Origin: Vibrio hibernica
Lineage (GTDB): Bacteria; Pseudomonadota; Gammaproteobacteria; Enterobacterales; Vibrionaceae
DNA: 64,000 nt
Assembly (NCBI RefSeq): GCF_015223435.1
Contig: NZ_VHKO01000006.1
Location: 61,471-125,470 of the forward strand
Reading direction: 5' to 3'
This document shows, one piece after another, positions 1-12,413 of this stretch (position 1 is the stretch's first letter; the number at the start of each line of letters is the position of its first letter). A model generated the notes under the pieces. The model had not been told where the DNA came from and did no database searches. It saw nothing but the letters and a program-made list of their open reading frames with translations. The position numbers were made by a program, and so were the translations under genes.

Positions 1-140
1 TAGTGCCTGGTGATCAATTAATGATTGAAGTTGAATTTATTAAGGATCGTCGAGGTATTGCTTTATTCAATGGCGTAGCAAAAGTAGATGGCGACGTTGT
101 TTGCTCTGCTGAATTAAAATGTGCGCGTCGTGAATTCTAA
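1..140 (+). CDS. fabZ: 3-hydroxyacyl-ACP dehydratase FabZ, C-terminal fragment
   Basis: The gene is cut by the window edge; only the last 46 codons or so are present, ending in TAA at 138-140. The readable tail contains [12 protein letters not shown], followed by [17 protein letters not shown], typical of the end of FabZ hotdog-fold dehydratases, which remove water from beta-hydroxyacyl-ACP in fatty-acid synthesis. The position directly before lpxA, 15 bases from its likely ATG, is the standard fabZ-lpxA order of Gram-negative bacteria and supports the call. The catalytic His and Glu lie in the missing part, so activity cannot be judged. Confidence 0.9.
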   Translation, partial: VPGDQLMIEVEFIKDRRGIALFNGVAKVDGDVVCSAELKCARREF

Positions 141-155
141 AGGGTGAGCGCTAAT

Positions 156-959
156 ATGAATAATGCAAAATTAATCCATGCAACGGCTCAAATACATCCT
201 TCGGCAGTGATTGAAGATGGGGTGAAGATTGGTGCTAACGTTAAAGTTGGTCCATTTACTTACATTGGCTCTGATGTGGAAATTGGTGATGGCACAGAGA
301 TCTATTCTCATGTTGTTATTAAAGGTCCGACCGTTATTGGTAAAGAAAATAAAATCTATCAATTTGCCTCTATCGGTGAGGCTTGTCAGGATCTCAAATA
401 TAAAGGTGAACCGACTCGATTAGAAATCGGTGATCGTAATGTCATCCGTGAAAGTGTCACCATGCATCGCGGCACCACTCAAGATAAGCATTTAACCAAA
501 GTTGGTAGTGATAACCTATTTATGGTAAATGTGCATGTCGCGCATGATTGTGTGATTGGTAATCGCTGTATTTTGGCTAATAATGTTACCTTAGCGGGTC
601 ATGTTACGGTTGAAGACTTTGCTATTATCGGTGGGATTTCAGCGGTACATCAATTCTGTCATATTGGCCAGCATTGTATGGTTGGTGGCGCATCAGGTGT
701 TGCTCAAGATGTCCCGCCTTATGTTATTGCACAAGGTAATCATGCGACACCATTTGGTGTTAACTATGAAGGTTTGAAGCGTCGTGGTTTTGAAAAAGAT
801 GAAATACATGCTATCCGCCGAGCTTATAAGTCACTTTATCGTAATAAAAATACGTTAGAAGAAGCGAAAGCAGAAATGGCAGAAGATGCGAAAGTATTCC
901 CTTCAGTCCAAGTTTTGATTGATTTTATTAATAATTCCTCACGTGGCATTATTCGATAA
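156..959 (+). CDS. lpxA: UDP-N-acetylglucosamine acyltransferase LpxA
   Basis: LpxA transfers a 3-hydroxyacyl chain from ACP to UDP-GlcNAc, the first step of lipid A synthesis, in the cytoplasm. The protein (267 aa from this start; E. coli has 262) is full of hexapeptide repeats of the IGxxxxI type over roughly residues 10-190, forming a left-handed beta helix, then a helical tail. The catalytic His is H130 in VHVAHD, equivalent to E. coli H125. I chose ATG 156 because AAGGGTGAG sits just upstream at good spacing; an in-frame GTG at 144 would add four residues but has no ribosome binding site. It follows fabZ closely and is separated from lpxB by a terminator-like hairpin. Confidence 0.97.
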   Translation: MNNAKLIHATAQIHPSAVIEDGVKIGANVKVGPFTYIGSDVEIGDGTEIYSHVVIKGPTVIGKENKIYQFASIGEACQDLKYKGEPTRLEIGDRNVIRESVTMHRGTTQDKHLTKVGSDNLFMVNVHVAHDCVIGNRCILANNVTLAGHVTVEDFAIIGGISAVHQFCHIGQHCMVGGASGVAQDVPPYVIAQGNHATPFGVNYEGLKRRGFEKDEIHAIRRAYKSLYRNKNTLEEAKAEMAEDAKVFPSVQVLIDFINNSSRGIIR

Positions 960-987
960 TCATCGAAAATTTCAATGTTGAGATTGG

Positions 988-1016
988 AAAGGCCTAACCT
1001 CGTTTAGGCCTTTTTT
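988..1016 (+). terminator. Rho-independent terminator between lpxA and lpxB
   Basis: The stem AAAGGCCTAA (988-997) pairs with TTAGGCCTTT (1004-1013) around a 6-base loop and runs into six T residues. It has full intrinsic-terminator form on the + strand. The lpxB ribosome binding site starts only a few bases downstream, so lpxB needs read-through or a promoter close to or inside this hairpin. Confidence 0.8.
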
Positions 1017-1035
1017 GTTTGAAAAGGATAATAAT

Positions 1036-2217
1036 ATGGATCGTCCATTACGAATTGGTGTGGTTGCTGGTGAGCTATCTGGAGATACTTTAGGAGCCGG
1101 CTTAATTAAAGCGATTAAAGTCATGCATCCAAATGCTGAGTTTGTTGGCATTGGTGGCCCACAGATGATTGAGCAAGGCTGTGATTCTCTTTTTGATATG
1201 GAAGAGCTTTCTGTTATGGGGTTGGTCGAAGTGCTTGGACGTTTGCCTCGTTTGCTTAAAGTTAAAAAAACGATAACCGATTATTTCATTCAAAGTCCAC
1301 CCGATGTTTTTATCGGCATCGATGCGCCAGATTTCAATTTGCGAGTTGAACTAGCACTGAAAAAATCGGGTATTAAAACGGTTCATTATGTCAGTCCATC
1401 GGTATGGGCATGGCGACAAAATCGTATTCATGGTATAGCCGCCGCGACTAATTTAGTTTTGGCTTTCTTACCTTTTGAAAAAGCGTTTTATGATAAGTTT
1501 AATGTCCCGTGTGAATTTATTGGCCATACCTTAGCCGATACCATTCCGCTTTATAGTGATAAATTAGCCGCGCGAGAAAAGCTAAATTTAGATCCTAATA
1601 AAACCTGGCTTGCGGTGTTACCTGGTAGCCGCAATGCTGAATTAAAAAAATTATGCGAACCTTTTATCCAAACTTGCCAGCAATTAGCTAAAAACAACCC
1701 AGATTTAGGTTTTGTTGTTGCATTGGTTAATCAGAAGCGTCGCGATCAGTTTGAAGCGGCGTGGAAACAATATGCCCCGGAATTACATTTTGAATTAATC
1801 AATGGTACAGCAAGAACGGTATTAGAAGCCTCGGATGTTGTCATGCTGGCATCGGGCACGGTGGCGTTAGAATGTATGCTGGTAAATCGCCCAATGGTCG
1901 TCGGTTACCGTGTGAATGCATTATCGGCTGCTATTGCTCGTCGTATGGTAAAAACGCCTTATGTATCTTTGCCTAATATTCTTGCTAACCAAGAGCTAGT
2001 TAAAGAGTTCTTACAAGAAAATTGTACGGTTGAAAATCTTACCGCTGAAATTGAGCGCTTGATGACGGAAGAAGGTGAAGCGATGCAAGCGAAGTTTACC
2101 GAAATGCATCAATGGATACGTAAAGGTGCTGATAAACAAGCAGCCCATGCTGTTATCGCTTTGATTGATCCAAACCTTGTCAACTTGAATCCTGAACCTA
2201 ATTTAATCACAAAGTGA
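1036..2217 (+). CDS. lpxB: Lipid-A-disaccharide synthase LpxB
   Basis: LpxB joins 2,3-diacyl-GlcN-1-phosphate to UDP-2,3-diacyl-GlcN, giving the lipid A disaccharide; it is a peripheral inner-membrane GT19 glycosyltransferase. The 393-residue protein has the N-terminal [11 protein letters not shown] signature (about residues 11-21), [13 protein letters not shown], and [11 protein letters not shown]. The C-terminal nucleotide-binding part includes LPGSRNAE and [12 protein letters not shown] 1036 is chosen because AAAAGGA precedes it; a TTG at 1015 lies inside the terminator T-run and is unlikely. The stop overlaps a possible GTG of rnhB, indicating coupled translation in an lpxB-rnhB-dnaE run. 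Confidence 0.97.
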   Translation: MDRPLRIGVVAGELSGDTLGAGLIKAIKVMHPNAEFVGIGGPQMIEQGCDSLFDMEELSVMGLVEVLGRLPRLLKVKKTITDYFIQSPPDVFIGIDAPDFNLRVELALKKSGIKTVHYVSPSVWAWRQNRIHGIAAATNLVLAFLPFEKAFYDKFNVPCEFIGHTLADTIPLYSDKLAAREKLNLDPNKTWLAVLPGSRNAELKKLCEPFIQTCQQLAKNNPDLGFVVALVNQKRRDQFEAAWKQYAPELHFELINGTARTVLEASDVVMLASGTVALECMLVNRPMVVGYRVNALSAAIARRMVKTPYVSLPNILANQELVKEFLQENCTVENLTAEIERLMTEEGEAMQAKFTEMHQWIRKGADKQAAHAVIALIDPNLVNLNPEPNLITK

Positions 2218-2228
2218 TAAGCAGACAG

Positions 2229-2855
2229 ATGAAACAAGAACTTCTTATGTATGAGTATCCAGCAGGCTTCCAATGCATTGCTGGGGTGGATGAAGTGGGC
2301 CGTGGCCCGTTAGTCGGCGCTGTTGTTACCGCTGCCGTAATTTTAGATCCTAATAATCCGATTGAAGGATTAACCGATTCTAAAAAACTGTCTGAAAAGA
2401 AGCGCATGGCACTGTTTCCTGAGATCCAGCAAAAAGCACTAGCATGGTCGATTGGTCGTTGCGAAGCTTGGGAAATCGATGAGTTAAATATTTTACAAGC
2501 GACTATGGTTGCTATGCAGCGTGCGGTAGCAGGATTGGCCATTCAGCCGGATTTTGTTGTGATTGATGGAAATCGAGTTCCTCATTTACCAATGGTAAGT
2601 GAAGCGGTCGTTAAAGGGGATTTGCGTGTGGCAGAAATTAGTGCGGCGTCTATCCTTGCTAAAGTCATTCGTGATGAGGAGATGAAACAGCTAGATACGC
2701 AATTTCCACAGTTTGGTTTCGCAAAGCATAATGGCTATCCGACCAAGGCGCATCTTGCGGCAATCGAGCAGTTTAGTATTACGCAAGATGCTAGTTTATT
2801 AGCGCAATATAGAAAAAGCTATAAGCCAGTGAAAAAGGTGCTAGGTCTAATTTGA
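2229..2855 (+). CDS. rnhB: Ribonuclease HII
   Basis: RNase HII cuts RNA in RNA-DNA hybrids and starts removal of single ribonucleotides from DNA. The 208-residue protein shows [12 protein letters not shown] with catalytic D21 and E22, [12 protein letters not shown], and VIDGN. These motifs mark the type 2 RNase H active site. Three starts are possible: GTG 2214 (overlapping the lpxB stop, giving 213 aa), ATG 2229 and ATG 2247. None has a strong ribosome binding site. I take 2229 as the middle choice; the GTGA overlap at 2214 is also credible. Position between lpxB and dnaE matches E. coli. Confidence 0.95.
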   Translation: MKQELLMYEYPAGFQCIAGVDEVGRGPLVGAVVTAAVILDPNNPIEGLTDSKKLSEKKRMALFPEIQQKALAWSIGRCEAWEIDELNILQATMVAMQRAVAGLAIQPDFVVIDGNRVPHLPMVSEAVVKGDLRVAEISAASILAKVIRDEEMKQLDTQFPQFGFAKHNGYPTKAHLAAIEQFSITQDASLLAQYRKSYKPVKKVLGLI

Positions 2856-2969
2856 TTCAGTGGATATTTCCTTGTGATGAGCATCATGAGGCCGTAAACT
2901 TTCACCTGCTTTAAATAAGTGATTTAAACACACCATTTGAACATACAATCTGAGCAAAAATAGAAATTT

Positions 2970-5900
2970 ATGTCTGATCCTAAGTTTGTACATCTTCGAA
3001 TTCATAGCGACTATTCCATGGTGGATGGCCTGTCAAAAGTGCCGCCTTTGGTCAAGAAAGTGGCAGAATATGGCATGCCAGCAATGGCGATTACCGATTT
3101 TACTAACTTATGTGGTTTAGTGAAATTCTACGGTAATGCGCATAGTTGTGGGGTAAAACCTATCATAGGTGCAGATTTTACCCTCCAGTCACCGGAGTTT
3201 GGCGACGAACTGACTAAAATCACTATCTTAGCAAAAGACAATAAAGGCTATAACAACCTCACTTTATTGATTTCTGAAGCCTATCAACGTGGTCATGTAC
3301 AGCACCAACCCGTGATTGATAAAGAATGGCTAGTGAACCATAAAGAAGGTTTAATCATTCTTTCTGGTGGACGTGTTGGTGAGGTTGGACGAGCTTTACT
3401 CAAAGGTAATAAACCTTTAGTGGACGCTTGTATTGAGTTTTATCAAACGCATTTCGAAGATCATTTCTATTTAGAATTAACTCGTACCGGCCGCGCTGAT
3501 GAAGAAAGTTATTTGCATTTTGCACTCGATCTAGCCGAGCAATATCAACTTCCTGTTGTGGCGACCAATGAGGTGGTTTTCTTATCGCCAGACCAATTTG
3601 ATGCTCATGAAATCCGAGTGGCTATCCATGACGGTTATACTTTAGTGGATCCTCGTCGACCTAAAAATTACAGCCCACAGCAATATCTTCGCACTGAAGA
3701 CGAAATGTGCCACCTGTTTCGTGACATTCCCGAAGCTCTACAAAATTCAGTTGAAATCGCCAAGCGCTGTAACGTTACCGTGCGTTTAGGTGAGTACTTT
3801 TTGCCAAATTTTCCAACAGAAGGTTTGGCTATTGAAGATTATCTAGTCAAAAAATCGCAAGAAGGTTTGGAAATTCGTCTTGAGTTCTTATTCCCAGATG
3901 AAAATATTCGCTTAGAGAAACGCGCGGAATACGATGAGCGACTTCAAATTGAGCTCGATGTTATCAACCAAATGGGCTTTCCAGGTTACTTCTTGATCGT
4001 AATGGAATTCATCCAGTGGTCAAAAGACAATGATATTCCGGTAGGGCCTGGACGTGGTTCGGGCGCTGGTTCATTGGTCGCTTATGCTTTAATGATCACC
4101 GATCTTGATCCGTTGGAATACGATTTACTTTTCGAGAGATTCTTAAACCCAGAACGTGTTTCCATGCCCGATTTTGATATCGATTTTTGTATGGATAAAC
4201 GCGATCAGGTTATTGATCATGTTGCTGAAATCTATGGTCGTGATGCGGTATCTCAAATTATCACTTTCGGCACTATGGCGGCCAAAGCGGTTATCCGCGA
4301 TGTAGGCCGTGTCCTCGGTCACCCTTATGGCTTTGTGGATCGCATTTCAAAAATGGTGCCACCAGATCCGGGAATGACATTGGCGAAAGCTTTTGATGCT
4401 GAGCCGCAATTACCTGAAATTTATGCTGCCGATGAAGATGTAAAAGAACTCATCGACATGTGCCGAATTCTTGAAGGCTGTACTCGTAATGCCGGGAAGC
4501 ACGCCGGTGGTGTGGTTATATCGCCAACCACGATCACAGATTTTGCCCCAATCTATTGTGACTCGGAAGGAAACTTCCCAGTAACTCAGTTTGATAAAAA
4601 TGATGTAGAGACGGCCGGTTTAGTTAAGTTTGACTTTTTAGGCTTAAGAACATTAACCATTATTGATTGGGCTTTAGGCTTAATTAACCCAAGGCTTGAG
4701 AAGGAAGGCAAAGCGCCGATTCGAATTGAATCCATCGATTTAAAAGACCAAGAATCGTTTAAAGTACTACGAAACTCTGAAACTACCGCCGTTTTCCAGT
4801 TGGAATCGCGTGGTATGAAAGATTTGATTAAACGCCTTCAGCCGGACTGTTTTGAAGATATTATCGCACTCGTTGCGCTTTTCCGTCCTGGGCCATTGCA
4901 ATCAGGCATGGTAGATAACTTCATTGACCGTAAACATGGCCGTGAAGCGGTGTCGTACCCTGATGAAAAGTGGCAACATGAGTCTTTAAAAGAAACATTA
5001 GAGCCAACCTACGGCATTATCTTGTATCAAGAACAAGTCATGCAGATCGCGCAGATTTTGGCTGGCTATACGCTTGGCGGCGCAGATATGTTACGCCGTG
5101 CGATGGGTAAGAAAAAGCCAGAAGAGATGGCAAAGCAGCGCTCTGTATTTAAGGCGGGTGCTGAAAGTATTGGTGTCGACGGTGAGTTGTCGATGAAGAT
5201 CTTTGATCTGGTTGAAAAATTTGCCGGTTATGGATTTAACAAGTCGCACTCGGCCGCTTATGCTTTAGTTTCCTATCAAACTTTGTGGCTAAAAACTCAT
5301 TATCCCGCTGAGTTCATGGCGGCAGTAATGACTGCGGATATGGACAACACCGAGAAAGTCGTAGGCTTGGTGGATGAATGTATTCGCATGAAAATCAAGT
5401 TATTGCCACCGGATGTGAATTCTGGCTTATATCGTTTTAATGTGAATGAAGACGGTGCGATTGTTTATGGTATTGGCGCGATAAAAGGGGTTGGTGAAGC
5501 GCCGATTGAAAATATTATCGCCTGCCGCGAACAAGGTGGCCACTTTAAAGATCTCTTTGATTTTTGTGCTCGAGTAGATTTGAAAAAGTGCAATAAGCGC
5601 GTGATTGAAAAACTAATTCAAGCCGGTGCATTAGACCGATTAGGTCCGCATCGAGCTGCATTAATGGCTTCGGTGGAAGAGGCAGTAAAAGCGGCGGGTC
5701 AATTTCATCAGGCTGAATCTTTTGGTCAGTCGGACATGTTTGGTGTGTTGACAGAAGCACCAGAAGAAATTGAGCAAGCGTATGCTCAGGTACCGGAATG
5801 GCCAGAAAAAATTTGGTTAGAAGGTGAAAAGAGCACATTAGGACTATATTTAACGGGGCATCCTGTTAATGCTTATTTAAAAGAGTTGAGTAAATATACT

Positions 5901-6449
5901 CAGTGTAGATTGAGCGATTTACAACCAACGCGTCGCGATCAATCGTTAACCGTAGCAGGTTTAGTCATTGCCTCACGAGTGATGACCACCAAACGTGGTA
6001 CTCGAATTGGTCTCATGACGCTCGATGATCGCTCTGGTCGTGTGGAAGTGATGCTGTTTTCTGATGCACTTGAAAGGTATGCGGAATTGCTAGAAACGGA
6101 CAAAATAGTGATCGTTTCTGGACAGGTCAGCTTTGATGACTTCAATGGTGGCCTTAAAATGTCGGCAAGAGAGATCATGAGTTTGGCTGACGCCAGAGAA
6201 AAATACGCCAGAGGCTTATCAATATCATTAGATGAAAAGCAAATTGATGGGGTGTTCTTTGAGCGTTTTACTCGAGTTTTAGAGCCTTATCGTGCTGGAA
6301 CCGTGCCTGTGAATATTTATTATCAACGTCAAGATGCGAGAGCAAAATTGGCGCTGGGTGTTGAGTGGCGAGTGACACCGGAAGATGAATTACTCGACGA
6401 ATTGAAACTTCTTATCGGTTCTAAGCAAGTAGAACTCGAATTTAACTAA
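2970..6449 (+). CDS. dnaE: DNA polymerase III alpha subunit
   Basis: This is the catalytic subunit of the replicative polymerase, 1159 residues against 1160 in E. coli. Domains in order: an N-terminal PHP domain beginning [14 protein letters not shown]; the polymerase core with [16 protein letters not shown] and [14 protein letters not shown] (near residue 400), which carries two of the metal-binding aspartates; the fingers region with [11 protein letters not shown] and [13 protein letters not shown]; and a C-terminal OB fold ([18 protein letters not shown]). The 114 bases after rnhB show no terminator, so it may be read from upstream promoters. The start has only a weak ribosome binding site. 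Nothing is missing or disrupted. Confidence 0.98.
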   Translation: MSDPKFVHLRIHSDYSMVDGLSKVPPLVKKVAEYGMPAMAITDFTNLCGLVKFYGNAHSCGVKPIIGADFTLQSPEFGDELTKITILAKDNKGYNNLTLLISEAYQRGHVQHQPVIDKEWLVNHKEGLIILSGGRVGEVGRALLKGNKPLVDACIEFYQTHFEDHFYLELTRTGRADEESYLHFALDLAEQYQLPVVATNEVVFLSPDQFDAHEIRVAIHDGYTLVDPRRPKNYSPQQYLRTEDEMCHLFRDIPEALQNSVEIAKRCNVTVRLGEYFLPNFPTEGLAIEDYLVKKSQEGLEIRLEFLFPDENIRLEKRAEYDERLQIELDVINQMGFPGYFLIVMEFIQWSKDNDIPVGPGRGSGAGSLVAYALMITDLDPLEYDLLFERFLNPERVSMPDFDIDFCMDKRDQVIDHVAEIYGRDAVSQIITFGTMAAKAVIRDVGRVLGHPYGFVDRISKMVPPDPGMTLAKAFDAEPQLPEIYAADEDVKELIDMCRILEGCTRNAGKHAGGVVISPTTITDFAPIYCDSEGNFPVTQFDKNDVETAGLVKFDFLGLRTLTIIDWALGLINPRLEKEGKAPIRIESIDLKDQESFKVLRNSETTAVFQLESRGMKDLIKRLQPDCFEDIIALVALFRPGPLQSGMVDNFIDRKHGREAVSYPDEKWQHESLKETLEPTYGIILYQEQVMQIAQILAGYTLGGADMLRRAMGKKKPEEMAKQRSVFKAGAESIGVDGELSMKIFDLVEKFAGYGFNKSHSAAYALVSYQTLWLKTHYPAEFMAAVMTADMDNTEKVVGLVDECIRMKIKLLPPDVNSGLYRFNVNEDGAIVYGIGAIKGVGEAPIENIIACREQGGHFKDLFDFCARVDLKKCNKRVIEKLIQAGALDRLGPHRAALMASVEEAVKAAGQFHQAESFGQSDMFGVLTEAPEEIEQAYAQVPEWPEKIWLEGEKSTLGLYLTGHPVNAYLKELSKYTQCRLSDLQPTRRDQSLTVAGLVIASRVMTTKRGTRIGLMTLDDRSGRVEVMLFSDALERYAELLETDKIVIVSGQVSFDDFNGGLKMSAREIMSLADAREKYARGLSISLDEKQIDGVFFERFTRVLEPYRAGTVPVNIYYQRQDARAKLALGVEWRVTPEDELLDELKLLIGSKQVELEFN

Positions 6450-6454
6450 ATAAA

Positions 6455-6489
6455 AGGGCATTATTAGCACATTCGCTAAAATATGCCCT
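6455..6489 (+). other. Hairpin without U-tract between dnaE and accA
   Basis: AGGGCAT (6455-6461) pairs with ATGCCCT (6483-6489), with an inner TTAGC/GCTAA stem. No T-run follows on the + strand. It could be a weak or Rho-assisted terminator of dnaE, or only an mRNA 3-prime stabiliser. Confidence 0.35.
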
Positions 6490-6557
6490 GACTAAATGTA
6501 TTTGCTGTCGCCGCAAGTGAATAGCAAAACAACTAAATGATATTAAAGGATCCATTG

Positions 6558-7517
6558 ATGAGCCTAGATTTTCTTGAATTTGAAAAACCTATTGCAGAGC
6601 TAGAAGCTAAAATTGAAGCCTTACGTGAAATCTCACGTCACGGTGGTCAATCCTCTGTTGATTTAGGTAAAGAGATCAGCCAACTAGAAGCTAAAAGCCT
6701 AGAGCTAAAGAAAAAAATCTTTGGTGATCTTGGCGCGTGGCAGGTTGCACAACTTGCACGTCATCCAAAGCGTCCATATACATTAGATTATATTGAGCAT
6801 GCCTTTACTGAATTTGATGAATTAGCGGGCGATCGCGCTTATGCTGATGATAAAGCCATTGTTGGTGGTTTGGCTCGCTTAGATGGCCGTTCAGTGATGA
6901 TTATTGGTCATCAAAAAGGTCGTGAGACGAAAGAAAAGATTCGTCGTAATTTCGGCATGCCTCGACCTGAAGGTTACCGTAAAGCATTGCGTTTAATGGA
7001 AATGGCGGAACGTTTTAATATTCCAATTATTACTTTTATTGATACAGCAGGTGCATATCCTGGTGTTGGCGCGGAAGAACGTGGTCAATCTGAAGCGATT
7101 GCTCGTAATCTTAAAGTGATGTCTAGTCTTAAAGTGCCAGTGATTTGCAATGTTGTCGGTGAAGGTGGTTCAGGTGGCGCACTGGCGATTGGCGTCGGTG
7201 ATTATGTGAATATGATGCAATATTCGACGTATTCGGTTATTTCTCCAGAAGGTTGCGCATCAATCTTATGGCGTGATTCTGACAAAGCGCCACAAGCTGC
7301 TGAAGCGATGGGTCTTGTTGCACCACGTCTAAAAGAGCTAGGTTTGATTGATCAAATCATTGAAGAGCCATTAGGCGGTGCGCATCGTGATAAAATAGCC
7401 TCTGCTGAAAATATTAAAGCCGTTTTACTTAAGCAGCTTGAAGAGCTAGATCAATTAGATCATGACAACTTGCTTGAACGTCGTTACCAGCGTTTGATGA
7501 GCTACGGTTATTGTTAA
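6558..7517 (+). CDS. accA: Acetyl-CoA carboxylase carboxyltransferase alpha subunit
   Basis: AccA works with AccD to move the carboxyl group from biotin-BCCP to acetyl-CoA, giving malonyl-CoA for fatty-acid synthesis. From ATG 6558 the protein has 319 residues, the same as E. coli. It has the N-terminal helical region ([16 protein letters not shown]), then the crotonase-like fold with [23 protein letters not shown] and [19 protein letters not shown] lies before this ATG; an in-frame ATG at 6537 would add seven residues that do not match the family. A good terminator follows. Confidence 0.97.
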   Translation: MSLDFLEFEKPIAELEAKIEALREISRHGGQSSVDLGKEISQLEAKSLELKKKIFGDLGAWQVAQLARHPKRPYTLDYIEHAFTEFDELAGDRAYADDKAIVGGLARLDGRSVMIIGHQKGRETKEKIRRNFGMPRPEGYRKALRLMEMAERFNIPIITFIDTAGAYPGVGAEERGQSEAIARNLKVMSSLKVPVICNVVGEGGSGGALAIGVGDYVNMMQYSTYSVISPEGCASILWRDSDKAPQAAEAMGLVAPRLKELGLIDQIIEEPLGGAHRDKIASAENIKAVLLKQLEELDQLDHDNLLERRYQRLMSYGYC

Positions 7518-7596
7518 ACTTAGCTTTTGAGTACTTAGGTTTTTTAAGTATTTAGCATTTTAAGTGCTTAGGCTTTAAGCATAGAAGTGAATATTG

Positions 7597-7625
7597 AAGC
7601 GAGCTGAGGCTCGCTTTATTTTTGC
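7597..7625 (+). terminator. Terminator after accA
   Basis: AAGCGAGC (7597-7604) and GCTCGCTT (7609-7616) form an 8-bp stem with a TGAG loop, followed by TTATTTTT. It ends accA transcription before tilS. Confidence 0.8.
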
Positions 7626-7673
7626 CTATTTATTATCATTCCAATTTAATCTAGTTTTAGAGTAGCTCCTTCT

Positions 7674-9528
<1,855 letters not shown>

Positions 9529-9558
9529 ATATACAGTTCACCTTTATGTGTTTTTACG

Positions 9559-9584
9559 AAGGGAGCATTACGCTTCCTTTTTGT
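9559..9584 (+). terminator. Terminator after glnB
   Basis: AAGGGAGC (9559-9566) pairs with GCTTCCTT (9572-9579), including one G-U pair, then a short T-run. Confidence 0.7.
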
Positions 9585-9634
9585 TTATCTGCTATTTGAA
9601 AATTATTTTTCTCGATCATTGAAGGTTATTACGT

Positions 9635-10519
9635 ATGAGAATAAAACACATTAAATGGTCGTTAATTGTGATTACCGTCTTGGCTTTCGTCGGGTTTACG
9701 GCGTTTTCTTGGGTGTTTTCCGTACCAGATAAGCCGCAACTTATTTCTATGAGCCATGATACTGAGCGCAGTGATTGGTATTGCCATCAAGCCAAGAAAA
9801 CTGAAAAGTCTCAACAATCCCAGCCATCGATTGATCAAAATGGTGATCTTCATGTTTTAGTCTGGAATATTCATAAGCAACTTGATGATGGTTGGCAGCA
9901 AGCATTGACGGCTTATAGCCTACAAAGTCAGCTGATGTTATTACAAGAAGCGAGCTTAACACCTGAGTTGAACCGTTGGGTTGATGATCAAGTTTGGGGA
10001 GCCAGTTATGTTAATGCTTTTAAGGTTTTTGATGTTAGTGCCGGAGTATTAAATTTATCGGCATCATTACCCGATAATGCTTGTGCTTATACAGCGCTTG
10101 AACCGTGGATCCTTCTTCCTAAATCTGCTTTGTATGCGCAGTATTCTTTATCGAATGGTCAGCAGCTAGGTGTGGTTAATTTGCATTCCATTAATTTCAC
10201 ATTGGGGACGAAAGACTTCCGATCACAGATTACCCATTTGAGTGAAAAAGTGAAGCAGCATGTAGGACCGTTGATTATTGCGGGTGATTTTAATACTTGG
10301 AGTGAGACTCGAACTAAAGAGGTGAGGAGATTAATGATCAACCTCGGAATGCATGAGGCTCGCTTTGCTCCTGACAATCGTCGCCGATTCATTAATGGAT
10401 TAGCGTTTGATCATGTTTTTTATCGAGGACTAAAATTGATAAAAGCGACATCGCCTCAGACTACTGCCTCAGATCACAACCCTATGTTGGCGCATTTTCG
10501 ATTAATCAGCGCTCAATAA
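9635..10519 (+). CDS. yafD: Endonuclease/exonuclease/phosphatase family protein (YafD-like, UPF0294)
   Basis: This 294-residue protein has one N-terminal membrane segment (about residues 8-30) and then an exonuclease-endonuclease-phosphatase fold. The motifs are HVLVWNIHKQ (metal-binding Asn), LLQEAS (metal-binding Glu), IIAGDFNTWSETR, and the terminal SDHNPM with catalytic Asp-His. These fit a Mg-dependent phosphodiesterase. The wording VWNIHKQ matches E. coli YafD, whose substrate I do not know. The mltD, gloB and yafS neighbours repeat the E. coli order. The membrane anchor suggests the catalytic part lies on the periplasmic side, which is inference. Confidence 0.85.
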   Translation: MRIKHIKWSLIVITVLAFVGFTAFSWVFSVPDKPQLISMSHDTERSDWYCHQAKKTEKSQQSQPSIDQNGDLHVLVWNIHKQLDDGWQQALTAYSLQSQLMLLQEASLTPELNRWVDDQVWGASYVNAFKVFDVSAGVLNLSASLPDNACAYTALEPWILLPKSALYAQYSLSNGQQLGVVNLHSINFTLGTKDFRSQITHLSEKVKQHVGPLIIAGDFNTWSETRTKEVRRLMINLGMHEARFAPDNRRRFINGLAFDHVFYRGLKLIKATSPQTTASDHNPMLAHFRLISAQ

Positions 10520-10525
10520 AATACA

Positions 10526-10570
10526 AAAAATCCCCAATATTGGATTATGTACCAAGGATTGGGGATTTTT
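10526..10570. terminator. Bidirectional terminator between yafD and mltD
   Basis: AAAAATCCCCAAT (10526-10538) pairs with ATTGGGGATTTTT (10558-10570), with an inner TTGG/CCAA stem. Five T residues end both strands, as expected between convergent genes. Confidence 0.85.
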
Positions 10571-10602
10571 AATTTATGTTATATGAGCTCTTTGTCTATT
10601 GG

Positions 10603-12135
10603 CTAAACGCTACCTACTTTGGTCACATCTACATAAAGCTTCAATTTTTGACCTGGCTTTAAATATTTTTGTTCTGCGATTCCATTCCATTCAACAATGT
10701 CTGTTGATTTAACTTTAAATTTCTCTGCAATATCACCAATGGTATCGCCAGAGCGAACATTGTAATAAACGGTTCGTATTACTGAGCCACTTTTATTGCC
10801 TTTCCAGATGACTAATTTTTGCCCACTGCGTAATGAATCTTTTGGAGCCATGCCATTCCAGCGAGCTAATGCATCTACAGTGATATTATTTTTACGTGCG
10901 ATAGACCAAAAACTATCTCCTTTAGTGACGATATAGTTCGTTTTATATTTTCCACGAGCAACAGATTGAGTTTTGGCTAAACGATTTTGAGCACTTAACG
11001 CGTAGGCTTGATTATTTTGAGTCGAACGCGGCACAAGTAAATATTGGCCAATACGAATGTTCACACCTTTTAAGTCATTTGCTTGTTGAATGACTTTGGT
11101 GGTGGTTTGATTTTTTTGTGCAATGACACTTAATGTATCACCTGATTTTACTTGGTAACGTATTAACTTGATGCCTTTACCACGGTTTTCGGCGGCTTTT
11201 TGGTTAAATTGATCGACGTTATCAATCGGGATTAAAAAATCATGTGGTCCATCAGGCGCTGTAGCCCACTGGTTAAACCCGGGGTTATAACTTTGTAACT
11301 CTTTGACTGAGATACCTGCATACTGCGCTGCAATCGCGAGATCGAGCTGCTCTTTTGGATCGACACTGGCTAAGACTGGCTTGTTATCAATTACCGGAAT
11401 TTGTACCCCATATTCTTCTTCATTGGCTAAAATATCGGCTAAAGCAAGTAACTTGGGTACATAGCTACGAGTTTCTTTTGGTAAATCCAATGAGAAAAAA
11501 TCGGTTGGTTTTCCTGCGTTTTTATTTTTTCGTATAGCACTCGATACTCGACCACCACCGCTATTGTAAGCGGCAATGGCATTCTCCCAGTCTCCATCAA
11601 ATCGATTACCTAAGTAGGTCATATAATCGAGAGCTGCATCGGTTGCCGCACTAACATCACGTCGACCGTCATACCAATAATTTCGTTCTAAACCAAACCG
11701 GTCGGCCGTCATTGGAATGAACTGCCATAAACCTGCGGCGCTGCCGAAAGAGTAAGCAAATGGGTCAAATGCACTTTCGACGACAGGAAGTAAGGTTAGT
11801 TCTAACGGTAGTCCACGATCTTCAATGCGCGTTGTGATCATATATAGGAAAGGCGCAGCACGTTCTGAGACTGTTTTTAGGTGATCCGGGTGCGTTAAAT
11901 ACCAAGTACGATAATAGTTAACTGTTGGATCATCATCTGGGATCGGCAGCGTAAACTGCATTGATATGCGCTTCCAAAGATCAGCTTGTTCTTGCGGCAC
12001 AAATGGAACAGTTTTAGTCGCAGTGGTTTTTGCTGTGGTTGCGTCTTTATCCGAAATTGTAGCGCTATCATTGTGAGGAGGAGCGGTTTGGCAGCCCGCT
12101 AATAGCAGTACCAGTATCCAGATAAACGGTTTCAT
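10603..12135 (-). CDS. mltD: Membrane-bound lytic murein transglycosylase D
   Basis: MltD cleaves peptidoglycan glycan strands, forming 1,6-anhydro-MurNAc ends. It is a lipoprotein: the signal peptide ends in LAGC with C15 to be lipidated. An SLT domain follows, with the catalytic Glu E120 in VVESAFDPFA and the motifs GLWQFIPMTA and AIAAYNSGGGRV. The C-terminal part has three LysM peptidoglycan-binding repeats (starting about VKSGDTLSVIAQ, VTKGDSFWSIAR and VRSGDTIGDIAE). The protein has 510 residues; E. coli MltD has 452 and two LysM repeats, so one extra repeat is present. AAAGGCG lies upstream of the ATG. It stands next to gloB as in E. coli. Confidence 0.95.
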   Translation of the reverse strand: MKPFIWILVLLLAGCQTAPPHNDSATISDKDATTAKTTATKTVPFVPQEQADLWKRISMQFTLPIPDDDPTVNYYRTWYLTHPDHLKTVSERAAPFLYMITTRIEDRGLPLELTLLPVVESAFDPFAYSFGSAAGLWQFIPMTADRFGLERNYWYDGRRDVSAATDAALDYMTYLGNRFDGDWENAIAAYNSGGGRVSSAIRKNKNAGKPTDFFSLDLPKETRSYVPKLLALADILANEEEYGVQIPVIDNKPVLASVDPKEQLDLAIAAQYAGISVKELQSYNPGFNQWATAPDGPHDFLIPIDNVDQFNQKAAENRGKGIKLIRYQVKSGDTLSVIAQKNQTTTKVIQQANDLKGVNIRIGQYLLVPRSTQNNQAYALSAQNRLAKTQSVARGKYKTNYIVTKGDSFWSIARKNNITVDALARWNGMAPKDSLRSGQKLVIWKGNKSGSVIRTVYYNVRSGDTIGDIAEKFKVKSTDIVEWNGIAEQKYLKPGQKLKLYVDVTKVGSV

Positions 12136-12343
12136 TTATGTCGCCTTTTCAGAAATGGTTGCAAATAATACTTGTGTTAGTGATTTGCTTGCAAGTAAGA
12201 AGGGGATAAAAATAGCATAAATTTTTATTTATTCAGCATATTCAATCGTTACGGATTATTTTCATGTATCTAGAAAATATTCGTTTGTAAGAGGGCGTGT
12301 AAGATAATTGTTTGATAGGTATGGGTTTTTATTGCTATAAACA

Positions 12344-12379
12344 TCTAATGTTACCGTTTGGTTTATAGGTAACATTAGA
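12344..12379. repeat. 12-bp inverted repeat between mltD and gloB
   Basis: TCTAATGTTACC (12344-12355) and GGTAACATTAGA (12368-12379) are perfect inverted copies around a 12-base loop. It lies just after the gloB stop on the minus strand. No T-run follows on either strand, so a standard terminator is doubtful. Confidence 0.5.
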
Positions 12380-12413
12380 GGATTTATGGGTGTATCCCTT
12401 CAAATATAAAGGC

